Positions 44,680-52,737 of a stretch of DNA of 64,000 bases are shown piece by piece. The notes below the pieces were generated by a model. The model searched no databases. It was not told where the DNA came from and saw only the letters and a program-made list of their open reading frames with translations. The first letter of the stretch is position 1, and each line of letters opens with the position of its first letter. Location: NCBI RefSeq assembly GCF_900236475.1, contig NZ_LT963352.1:434001-498000 (forward strand), read 5' to 3'. Both the position numbers and the translations under genes were made by a program. This stretch comes from Streptomyces chartreusis NRRL 3882 (GTDB lineage Bacteria; Actinomycetota; Actinomycetes; Streptomycetales; Streptomycetaceae).

Positions 44680-46356
44680 ATGGCACAGGCCGCCGATGCG
44701 GCGCGGACCGTCATCATGACCGTGGACGACGACCCGGGGGTCTCCAGGGCCGTGGCCCGGGACCTGAGGCGGCGGTACGGCGCGTCGTACCGGATCGTGC
44801 GCGCGGAGTCCGGCGAGTCCGCGCTCGACGCGCTGCGGGAGCTGAAGCTGCGCGGCGATCTCGTGGCCGTGATCCTGGCCGACTACCGGATGCCCCAGAT
44901 GAACGGCATCGAGTTCCTCGAACAGGCCCTGGACGTCTACCCGGGTGCGCGGCGGGTGCTGCTGACGGCGTACGCGGACACGAACGCGGCGATCGACGCG
45001 ATCAACGTCGTCGACCTCGACCACTACCTGCTCAAGCCGTGGGACCCGCCAGAGGAGAAGCTCTACCCGGTCCTCGACGATCTGCTCCAGGCGTGGCGCT
45101 CCAGCGACTACCGGCCCGTGCCGAGTACCAAGGTCGTCGGGCACCGCTGGTCGGCACGCTCCTCGGACGTGCGGGAGTTCCTGGCCCGCAACCAGGTGCC
45201 GTACCGCTGGTACTCCTCCGACGAGCCGGAGGGCCGCCGACTGCTGGCCGCGGCCGGCGAGGACGGCATGCGGCTGCCCGTGGTGGTCACGCCGGACGGG
45301 ACGCCGCTGGTCGAGCCGGAGGCCGTCGACCTCGCCGCCCGGGTCGGGCTGGCGACGACCCCGACGGCCGACTTCTACGACCTGGTCGTGATCGGCGGCG
45401 GTCCGGCCGGGCTCGGCGCGGCGGTCTACGGCGCTTCCGAAGGGCTGCGGACCGTGCTGGTGGAGCGGTCGGCGACCGGCGGACAGGCGGGCCAGAGCTC
45501 CCGGATCGAGAACTACCTCGGCTTCCCCGACGGCGTGTCGGGGGCCCAGCTCACCGACCGGGCCCGGCGGCAGGCGGCGAAGTTCGGCGCCGAGATCCTC
45601 ACCGCGCGCGAGGTGACGGCGCTGGAGGTCAACGGCGCCGCCCGGATCGTACGGTTCTCGGACGGCTCGGCGGTCGCCGCGCACAGCGTGATCCTGGCGA
45701 CCGGCGTCTCCTACCGGCAGCTGTCGGCGCCCGGCTGCGAGGACCTGACCGGGTGCGGGGTGTTCTACGGGTCGGCCCTGACGGAGGCACCCTCCTGCCA
45801 GGGGCAGGACGTGTACATCGTCGGCGGCGCCAACTCCGCCGGACAGGCTGCGATGTATCTGTCGCGGGGCGCCAAGTCGGTGACCCTGCTGGTGCGCGGC
45901 CCGTCGCTGTCGGCGTCGATGTCGCACTACCTCATCCAGCAGATCGAGGAGTCCCCCAACATCCGGGTGCGCGCCCGCACGGTCGTCGAGGAGGCGCACG
46001 GTGACGGCCACCTGGAGCGGCTGACCCTGCGGGAGGTGGACACCGGCGAGACCGAAGAGGTCGACGCGCAGTGGGTGTTCGTGTTCATCGGCGCGGCCCC
46101 GCTGACCGACTGGCTGGACGGCACGGTGCTGCGGGACGAGCGCGGGTTCATCCTCGCCGGTCCCGACCTGACGGCCGACGGCCGGCCGCCGGAGGGCTGG
46201 GAGCTGGACCGGCCGCCGTACCACCTGGAGACCAATGTGCCCGGGGTGTTCGTGGCGGGCGACGCCCGCTCCGAGTCCGCCAAGCGGGTCGCGTCCGCCG
46301 TCGGAGAGGGAGCCATGGCCGTGATGCTCGTCCACCGGTATCTGGAGCAGTCATGA
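44680..46356 (+). CDS. Receiver domain-redoxin-like-TrxR-like flavoprotein fusion lacking CxxC
   Basis: A 558-residue fusion. Residues 10-125 are a two-component receiver: acidic pocket Asp16-Asp18, phosphoacceptor Asp68 in ILADYRMPQMNG, and DHYLLKPWDP. Residues about 140-225 look like a thioredoxin/glutaredoxin fold without a CxxC (VREFLARNQVPYRWYSS; LPVVVTPDGTPLVEP). Residues 230-558 are a thioredoxin-reductase-like FAD/NADPH module (VVIGGGPAGLGAAVYGASEG; VYIVGGANSAGQAAMYLSRG; VFVAGDARSESAKRVASAVG). The place of the CATC active site, after GCGVFY, reads GSAL (364-367), so the redox cysteines are absent. The stop overlaps the histidine kinase start (ATGA). Confidence 0.9.
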   Translation: MAQAADAARTVIMTVDDDPGVSRAVARDLRRRYGASYRIVRAESGESALDALRELKLRGDLVAVILADYRMPQMNGIEFLEQALDVYPGARRVLLTAYADTNAAIDAINVVDLDHYLLKPWDPPEEKLYPVLDDLLQAWRSSDYRPVPSTKVVGHRWSARSSDVREFLARNQVPYRWYSSDEPEGRRLLAAAGEDGMRLPVVVTPDGTPLVEPEAVDLAARVGLATTPTADFYDLVVIGGGPAGLGAAVYGASEGLRTVLVERSATGGQAGQSSRIENYLGFPDGVSGAQLTDRARRQAAKFGAEILTAREVTALEVNGAARIVRFSDGSAVAAHSVILATGVSYRQLSAPGCEDLTGCGVFYGSALTEAPSCQGQDVYIVGGANSAGQAAMYLSRGAKSVTLLVRGPSLSASMSHYLIQQIEESPNIRVRARTVVEEAHGDGHLERLTLREVDTGETEEVDAQWVFVFIGAAPLTDWLDGTVLRDERGFILAGPDLTADGRPPEGWELDRPPYHLETNVPGVFVAGDARSESAKRVASAVGEGAMAVMLVHRYLEQS

Positions 46357-47798
46357 GCGGCCGGCCCATGCCGTGCGCCCCGCAGGAGATCGGTTCCCTG
46401 TTCCTGTTCGAGAAGCTGACCCCCGAGCAGCTCGGACGGTTGTGCGCCGAGGGACGCGTGGAGCAGTTCGAGCCCGGCCCCGTGTACACCGAGGGCGAAC
46501 CCGCCACCTGCTTCTACGTGATGCTCGAGGGCACGGTCGTGCTGTACCGCCGGGTCGGCGGCGACGACGTGGAGGTGACCCGGACCTCCCAGCGCGGGGT
46601 GTACGCGGGGTCCATGCAGGCGTATCTGGGCGACCGGGTGCGGCAGGTCTACAACAACTCCATGCGCGTCACCGAGCCGACGCGGTTCTTCGTGCTGCCC
46701 GCCGACACGTTCGCGAGCATCATGCAGGAGTGGTTCCCGATGGCGGTGCATCTGCTGGAGGGGCTCTTCTTCGGTTCGAAGAACACCCAGCGGGCCATCG
46801 GGCAGCGCGAACGGCTGCTGGCGCTCGGCTCGTTGTCCGCCGGCCTCACCCACGAGCTCAACAACCCCGCGGCGGCGGCCGTACGGGCGACCGCGACGCT
46901 GCGGGAGCGGGTGGGCAAGATGCGGCACAAGCTGGCGATCATCGCGCAGGGTTCGTACTCCCCCGAGGTCATGGCGAACCTCATCGACATCCAGGAACGC
47001 ACCGCCGAACGCGTCGCCAAGGCCCCCACGCTCAGTCCGCTGGAGGCCTCGGACCGGGAGGACGCGCTCACCGACTGGCTCGACGACCACGGCATCCCGG
47101 ACGGCTGGCGGATCGCGCCCGTCTTCGTGCAGGCCGGTCTCGACGAGGACTGGCTGGACCAGGTCGCGGCGGCGGTGGACGAGGAGATCCTGCCGAGCGC
47201 GATCGGGTGGCTCAACTACACCGTCGAGACCGAGCTGCTGATGGACGAGATCAACGACTCGACCACGCGCATCTCGCATCTCGTCGACGCGGCCAAGCAG
47301 TACTCCCAGCTCGACCGTGCGCCCTTCCAACACGCCGATGTGCACGAACTCCTCGACAGCACGCTGCTGATGCTGTCGGGCAAGATCGGCCGGCAGATCA
47401 AGGTCGTCAAGGAGTACGACCGGACGCTGCCGAGGATCCCGGCGTACCCGGCGGAGCTCAACCAGGTGTGGACGAACCTGATCGACAACGCGGTCTCGGC
47501 GATGAACAGCGCGGGCGGGGAGGGGACCTTGACCGTGCGGACGGCCCGGGACCACGAACGGCTGCTGGTGGAGTTCCGGGACACGGGCGTCGGCATCCCG
47601 GCGGAGGACCGGGGGCGGATCTTCGATCCGTTCTTCACGACGAAGCCGGTGGGTGAGGGGACCGGGCTCGGACTCGACATCTCCTGGCGGATCGTGGTCA
47701 ACAAGCACCACGGGACGATTCAGGTGGAGTCGGAGCCGGGGGACACACGGTTCCAGGTGCTGCTTCCGCTGACAGCGGTCGAGGAGGAGTCGGCATGA
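46353..47798 (+). CDS. cNMP-binding-domain histidine kinase
   Basis: A 481-residue soluble kinase. Residues about 15-135 are a cNMP-binding beta-roll (LFEKLTPEQLGRLCAEGRVE; FYVMLEGTVVLYRRVGGDD; VYAGSMQAYLGDR). The H-box is ALGSLSAGLTHELNNPAAAA with His167. An insert of about 130 residues follows, then the second dimerisation helix (AAKQYSQLDRAPFQH) and an HATPase with N379 in WTNLIDNAVSAM, DTGVGIP and GTGLGLDISW. No membrane span: a cytoplasmic sensor. ATG 46353 overlaps the flavoprotein stop, and its own stop overlaps the next start. It is the obvious kinase for the receiver domain encoded just upstream. Confidence 0.9.
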   Translation: MSGRPMPCAPQEIGSLFLFEKLTPEQLGRLCAEGRVEQFEPGPVYTEGEPATCFYVMLEGTVVLYRRVGGDDVEVTRTSQRGVYAGSMQAYLGDRVRQVYNNSMRVTEPTRFFVLPADTFASIMQEWFPMAVHLLEGLFFGSKNTQRAIGQRERLLALGSLSAGLTHELNNPAAAAVRATATLRERVGKMRHKLAIIAQGSYSPEVMANLIDIQERTAERVAKAPTLSPLEASDREDALTDWLDDHGIPDGWRIAPVFVQAGLDEDWLDQVAAAVDEEILPSAIGWLNYTVETELLMDEINDSTTRISHLVDAAKQYSQLDRAPFQHADVHELLDSTLLMLSGKIGRQIKVVKEYDRTLPRIPAYPAELNQVWTNLIDNAVSAMNSAGGEGTLTVRTARDHERLLVEFRDTGVGIPAEDRGRIFDPFFTTKPVGEGTGLGLDISWRIVVNKHHGTIQVESEPGDTRFQVLLPLTAVEEESA

Positions 47799-48148
47799 GT
47801 GGTGAGAACGGTATCGACCCGAGTGTCCCGCCGAGCGGCAGCGGGTGCGCGGAGTGCGAGGCGGCCGGGGGGTGGTGGTTCCACCTCCGGCGGTGTGCGC
47901 AGTGCGGGCACGTGGGGTGTTGTGACAGTTCGCCCGCGAAGCACGCGACGGCTCACTTCAGGGAGTCCGGACATCGCCTGGTGCAGAGCTTCGAGCCGGG
48001 TGAGGGCTGGTACTGGGACTACTCGACGAACGAGTTGTACGAGTCGGGGCCGGAGCTGGCTCCGCCGGTGAGTCATCCCGCGGATCAGCCGGCGCCGGGG
48101 CCTGCGGGGCGGGTGCCGGATGACTGGGCGAGGGTTTTGCGGGCCTGA
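47795..48148 (+). CDS. UBP-type zinc-finger protein
   Basis: A 117-residue protein with a ubiquitin-hydrolase-type zinc finger: CAECEAAGGWWFHLRRCAQC, then GHVGCCDSSPAKHATAHF and ESGHRLVQSFEPGEGWYWDY. The Cys/His ligands of the UBP finger are all present. In eukaryotes this fold binds ubiquitin C-termini; the bacterial role is unknown and the organism encodes no ubiquitin that I can see here. ATG 47795 overlaps the kinase stop by four bases (ATGA), so it is made stoichiometrically with the kinase and flavoprotein. The C-terminal 25 residues are Pro rich. Confidence 0.9.
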   Translation: MSGENGIDPSVPPSGSGCAECEAAGGWWFHLRRCAQCGHVGCCDSSPAKHATAHFRESGHRLVQSFEPGEGWYWDYSTNELYESGPELAPPVSHPADQPAPGPAGRVPDDWARVLRA

Positions 48149-48164
48149 GAGCTCGGGTCTCAGG
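48144..48164 (+). terminator. Hairpin terminator of the flavoprotein-kinase-zinc-finger operon
   Basis: CCTGAGA, seven-base loop, TCTCAGG, then GTTTCG. The left arm overlaps the zinc-finger stop codon (48146-48148). Confidence 0.55.
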
Positions 48165-48263
48165 GTTTCGTGGCGGCTGCGGGTTGTATGTGGTTGATCG
48201 CGCCCACGCGGCGGAGCCGCACAATGTCACAGCCCCGCGCCCCTCAAGAAGAAGGTTGGTCCT

Positions 48264-51200
48264 GTGCCGCACGCTTCATTTGTCACGCCGGTTGTCGGGC
48301 GGGAAGCCGAACTCGCCCGGCTCTCCGGGGTGCTGGAGCGTGCGCGTGGGGGTGAGGCACGGGCCGTGCTGGTCGCCGGGGACGCCGGGGTCGGTAAGAC
48401 CCGGTTGCTGGCTGAGGTCGGGGGACGGGCCGCCGATTCGGGCATGACCGTGGCCGTCGGACACTGCGTGGATCTCGGTGACGTCGGGCTGCCCTATCTG
48501 CCGTTCACAGAGATCCTGGGTGTGCTCGCCGCCGACGCTCGGTTCGCCTCCGCCCTGGCCGCTCACCCGGTGGTCGAGCGACTGCTGGGGGCCGGGACCG
48601 GATCGGCGCGGGACGTCGACGGGCGGTTGCGGCTGTTCGAGGGGATGGCGGGGCTGCTGGCCGAGGTGGCGGACACCGCGCCTCTGCTGCTCGTGCTGGA
48701 GGATCTGCACTGGGCCGACCAGTCGTCGCGGGATCTGCTGCGGTTTCTGCTCGCCCGGGGTGTGCTGCGGCACCGGCTTGCGGTGTTCGCCTCGTACCGT
48801 GCCGACGATCTGCACCGCCGCCACCCGCTGCGGCCGCTGCTCGCGGAGCTGATACGGCTGCCCGCCGTGGAGCGGCTGGAGCTGCGGCCGCTGGGCGATT
48901 CCGATGTGGCCCGGCTGGTGCGTCACCTCGAACGGCGTCCGCTGGCGGACGCCACGGTGCGGCGGATCGTGGAACGGGCCGAGGGGAACGCGTTCTACGC
49001 CGAGGAGTTGCTCGCGGCCACGGACACGGAGTCCGGTGGGGTGCCGAGCGGGCTCGCCGAGGTGCTGCTGATCCGCTTCGAGCAGCTGTCCGACACCGCG
49101 CAGCAGGTGCTGCGGACCGCGGCCGTCGCCGGGCGCCGGGTGGAGCACGAGCTGCTGCGGCAGGCGGTCGGGCTTCCCGAGGAGGAGCTGGAGTCGGCGC
49201 TGCGGGAGGCGGTGGGGCGGCAGTTGCTCGTCGCCGGGGACGACGACACGTACTCGTTCCGGCACGCCCTCGCCCGTGAGGCCGTCTACGCCGATCTGCT
49301 CCCCGGGGAGCGGGCGCGGCTGCACGGCGCGTTCGCCCGGCTGCTAGCCGCGCAGGGCCGGACCGCCGAGAGCGCCGCCGAGCGTGCCCACCACTACCGG
49401 GAGAGCCACGATCTCGCCGAGGCGCTGGCCGCCTCCCTGGAAGCAGCCGATCACGCCCAGCGGGTCGGTGCGCCGGCCGAGGAGCACCGGCATCTGGAAG
49501 CGGCCCTCGATCTGTGGCCGGCGGTGGATGCCGAGGCGCGGCCCTCCGTCGGCGGCGTCGACCGTGTGACGCTGACGTTGCGGGCCTCGGCGGCGGCCGC
49601 GCACGCCGGGGAGCTGCACCGGGCGGTCTCCCTCACGCGCTCCGCACTGGCGGAGCTCGGCCAGGACGCCGACTCCGAACTCGCCGCCCGGGTCCGCTAC
49701 ACCCTCGCCGGGAACCTGCTCAGCGTGGACAGTCTGACGGCGGCGTTCGCCTACAGCAGCGAGGCCCTGGCGATGATCCCGGAGGATCCTCCGTCGCGTA
49801 CGTGGGTGTGGGCGGCGTCCACGCATGCCATGGCCGCACGCCACGTCGGGGAGAACGAGACCGCGCTGCGGGTCGCCCGGCGGGCCCTGCGCGTTGCCGA
49901 GGAGCTGCGGGTGACCGACGCGCAGGCGGACCTGCTGATCTCCCTGGCCGTCTTCGACGGGGGCGGGCGGCGCGGCCCCGAGGGCCGGGAGCGGTTGCTG
50001 AAGGCCCGGGACCTGGCCCGGAGTTCGGGCAACGCGGCCGTGGAGCTGCGCGCCCTGTTCAACCTGGCCATGGGCTGCTACGAGTCGGGTGCGCTGGCGG
50101 AGTGCGTGCCCTGGCTGACGGAGGGACTGGACCGGGCCCGGCGCGCCGGGCTGCTGTCGTCCCCGTATCCGCTGGAGATGCGGTACCTGCGGCTGCTGGT
50201 GCTGCACGTGCTGGGCCGCTGGGACGAGTGTGTGCGGGCGGCGGCGGCCGATGCCGAGGTGCTGCCGGCCGCCGGCGGGTACACGGTCGGTCCCGCGCTG
50301 TACGTCGCCCTGGCACGGGGCGACCTGACGGCCGCCGACCGGGCGCGCGCCCTGCTGGAGGGGCCCTTCGACTGGATGGCCACCCTGGTCGCGGGCATCG
50401 TGCTCACCGATGCCGCGGCGCTGCGCCGTGATCCCGAGGACGCCGTGCGGTGGATGCGGTCCACGGTCGCGGCCCTCAGCAGCGAGGCGGGCGACCGCCC
50501 GGACGTCACGGTCCGGCTCGCCGCCCTGGCCCTGTCCGCGGTGGCCGACGCGGCCGCCGAGCTGCGGTCGGCCGGCGACGAGGCCGGGGCCCGGCGCTGG
50601 GCGGACACCGCCGGCGAACTGGTGGACCTGGCGCGGGCCACCGCCGCGCGCGGCGAGGGCGGCACCCCGCAGGGGCCCGAGGGACAGGCGTGGCTGGCCC
50701 GTGCCGAGGCGGAGTGGCTCCGGGCCGTCTCGGGGCCGGACGCCGCTGCCTGGTCGGCGGTGGTGACGGCGTTCGGCTACGGCGACGTCTACGAGCAGGC
50801 GCGCGGCCGGCTGCGGTACGCCGAGGCCCTGGTGGCGGCCGGGCGTCGTGACGAGGCGGCGGCCGAGGCCCGTGAGGTCCGGGAGACCGCCGGCCGCCTC
50901 GGCGCCACGCCGCTGGGGGAGCAGGTGGACGCCCTGGTCCGGCGCGGCCGCCTGGCGGACACGCCGGACCAGGGCGTCCGCGCCGGTGTGCTGACCGCAC
51001 GCGAGCGGGAGGTGCTGCGGCTGCTCGCGCTCGGCCGCAGCAACCGGCAGATCGGCGAGGAGCTGTTCATCACCGGCAAGACGGCGAGTGTCCACGTCTC
51101 CAACATCCTCGCCAAGCTGGGCGCGTCGAGCCGTGGCGAGGCCGTGGCCATCGCCTACCGGGAGGGTCTGATCACGCCGGAGCCGTCGGCGTCCGGCTGA
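48264..51200 (+). CDS. LAL-type (large ATP-binding) LuxR-family regulator
   Basis: A 978-residue LAL (MalT-like) transcriptional regulator. The N-terminal AAA/NACHT-like ATPase has Walker A GDAGVGKT (Lys45) and Walker B LLLVLEDLHWAD; the middle about 450 residues are TPR-like helices; the C-terminal LuxR helix-turn-helix is LTAREREVLRLLALGRSNRQ then IGEELFITGKTASVHVSNIL. Such proteins act as ATP-dependent activators, often pathway specific. GTG 48264 has AAGAAGG nine bases upstream. It stands alone between the zinc-finger gene and a convergent SGNH hydrolase gene; the target genes are unknown. Confidence 0.92.
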   Translation: MPHASFVTPVVGREAELARLSGVLERARGGEARAVLVAGDAGVGKTRLLAEVGGRAADSGMTVAVGHCVDLGDVGLPYLPFTEILGVLAADARFASALAAHPVVERLLGAGTGSARDVDGRLRLFEGMAGLLAEVADTAPLLLVLEDLHWADQSSRDLLRFLLARGVLRHRLAVFASYRADDLHRRHPLRPLLAELIRLPAVERLELRPLGDSDVARLVRHLERRPLADATVRRIVERAEGNAFYAEELLAATDTESGGVPSGLAEVLLIRFEQLSDTAQQVLRTAAVAGRRVEHELLRQAVGLPEEELESALREAVGRQLLVAGDDDTYSFRHALAREAVYADLLPGERARLHGAFARLLAAQGRTAESAAERAHHYRESHDLAEALAASLEAADHAQRVGAPAEEHRHLEAALDLWPAVDAEARPSVGGVDRVTLTLRASAAAAHAGELHRAVSLTRSALAELGQDADSELAARVRYTLAGNLLSVDSLTAAFAYSSEALAMIPEDPPSRTWVWAASTHAMAARHVGENETALRVARRALRVAEELRVTDAQADLLISLAVFDGGGRRGPEGRERLLKARDLARSSGNAAVELRALFNLAMGCYESGALAECVPWLTEGLDRARRAGLLSSPYPLEMRYLRLLVLHVLGRWDECVRAAAADAEVLPAAGGYTVGPALYVALARGDLTAADRARALLEGPFDWMATLVAGIVLTDAAALRRDPEDAVRWMRSTVAALSSEAGDRPDVTVRLAALALSAVADAAAELRSAGDEAGARRWADTAGELVDLARATAARGEGGTPQGPEGQAWLARAEAEWLRAVSGPDAAAWSAVVTAFGYGDVYEQARGRLRYAEALVAAGRRDEAAAEAREVRETAGRLGATPLGEQVDALVRRGRLADTPDQGVRAGVLTAREREVLRLLALGRSNRQIGEELFITGKTASVHVSNILAKLGASSRGEAVAIAYREGLITPEPSASG

Positions 51201-51222
51201 CCGGCCGGTCCCCTGACCCGGG

Positions 51223-52467
51223 CTACCGGCTCCCGCAGTCGAGGCTCTGCAGATCGACGGCGTCGGCCATCGCCCGCATCCCCTTGTCGTTGGCGTGCAG
51301 ATGGTCGCCGCCGTCGAAGGCGGGGAGGATCCGTTCGGGGTCGTCGGGGCTGCGCAGGACGCGGTCGAAGTCGGTGACCGCGTCGAACTCGCCGCTGGTG
51401 CGGATGAAGCTGTTGACCTTCCGGCGCACGGCTTCCCCGGCGGGGTCCCATTCCTGCCAGCCCTTGTAGGGGGCGATCGTGGCGGCGACGAGGCATTTCC
51501 CGGCCGCGTGCACCCGGTCGGCCAGCGTGCGGTACCCGGCGATGAGCTCGTCGGCCGTGGCGCCGGGCTCGACCTTGATGTCGTTGACGCCCTGGAAGAG
51601 GAAGACCGTGCGCAGGCCCGGCAGTGCGAGCACGTCCCGCGACAGGCGGTTCAGGGCGCTCTGTCCGGGGCCGTCGGCGAGGACCTTGTTACCGGCGATG
51701 CCCGCGTTGGCCACTCCCTTGACGCTCGTCGTGGGGGACGTGCGCAGCCGGCGGGCGAGGTAGTCCGGCCAGCGGCGGTCGAGGTCGGTCGTGGAGTGCC
51801 AGCCGTCGGTGATCGAGTCGCCGAGGGCGGCCACGGCGCCCGCCGCGGGCCGGGGCCGCACGGTGACGGCGTCGAGGTAGGACCAGGAGCCGGTCCGCTG
51901 TGCCCAGTTGGCGCCGCTCTCCTCCGCGGTGTGGTCGCCGTCGGTGGTGTACGACGTCTGCATCGCCATCCAGTGCCCGGTGAGCACGCCGCCCGCCCGG
52001 GGGACGTAGAGGCTGACGACGAGCGCGCTCGCGGCGGGGACGCGGACGGGCAGCGGGTCGCTGTAGACGATGCCGCCGGCGGGGACCGTGACGGAGCGGG
52101 CGCCGCGGAAGGTCATGCGCCGGTTGCTGCCGGGGACGAGTGCGGCCCCGTCGCGCCGGAGACCCGCGTGGACGTTGCCGAACGTCACCGGCTGGTCCCC
52201 GAAGGCGTTGGACAGCCGCACCCTGAGGCCGGTGCCGCCGACGCTGGTACGCACGACCAGCCGGTAGCCGCGGCCGTCGACCGCCGCGCCGATGCGGTCG
52301 GCGGAGGAGGCCCAGGTGACCACGTCGTGCCCGGTTCCCGTCGGCGCGCTGGACGGCGGGGCCGGCCCGTCCCCCCGGGGCGTCCCGCCGGAACCGCAAC
52401 CCAGCGCGAGGCACAGGGAGAGGGCGGCCGGGGCGGTGCGGCTGCGGGGGCGTGCGGTGCGGGGCAA
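51223..52467 (-). CDS. Secreted SGNH/GDSL hydrolase, probable lipoprotein
   Basis: A 414-residue hydrolase. N-terminal RTARPRSRTAPAALSLCLALGC gives a signal peptide with a lipobox-like ALGC, the basic part resembling a Tat signal. The beta-rich region about 45-195 (GYRLVVRTSVGGTGLRVRLS) is followed by the SGNH domain: GDSITDGW (block I), GVNDIKVEPG (block III) and GGDHLHANDKG (block V His). It probably cleaves an ester on a polymer or lipid outside the cell. The start is a TTG at 52467 with AGGAG nine bases upstream; no better start is seen. It is divergent from the TerD-CAP gene. Confidence 0.85.
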   Translation of the reverse strand: MPRTARPRSRTAPAALSLCLALGCGSGGTPRGDGPAPPSSAPTGTGHDVVTWASSADRIGAAVDGRGYRLVVRTSVGGTGLRVRLSNAFGDQPVTFGNVHAGLRRDGAALVPGSNRRMTFRGARSVTVPAGGIVYSDPLPVRVPAASALVVSLYVPRAGGVLTGHWMAMQTSYTTDGDHTAEESGANWAQRTGSWSYLDAVTVRPRPAAGAVAALGDSITDGWHSTTDLDRRWPDYLARRLRTSPTTSVKGVANAGIAGNKVLADGPGQSALNRLSRDVLALPGLRTVFLFQGVNDIKVEPGATADELIAGYRTLADRVHAAGKCLVAATIAPYKGWQEWDPAGEAVRRKVNSFIRTSGEFDAVTDFDRVLRSPDDPERILPAFDGGDHLHANDKGMRAMADAVDLQSLDCGSR

Positions 52468-52737
52468 CGTGGGCGCTCCTTCGGCCGGTGTGCACGGGCG
52501 GGGGTGTCAGGGGGCGGGTGCCCGCAGTGTCGCGGAGCCACCGGGAGCGAGCCGGGCACTCCGTGCCGTCCCGGCGTACGACACGGTAGTGGTGCGGCCT
52601 CCGCCGCCGTGGGGTGGCCTCGGTCGGGCTGCCCTGCCGCTGGGGGCTGGCGTGGGAACCCTCGTGCCGTCACGGCCGTTGTCGGGGCATCCGCGTCCCC
52701 TGCGGGGAGGCCGGTACGACGACAGCAGGGCGGCGTG

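Noticed and set aside
51199..51210. GACCGGCCGGTC palindrome between the LAL and SGNH genes
   Set aside because: A self-complementary G+C-rich 12-mer is expected often by chance here, and it overlaps the LAL stop codon; no extra support.
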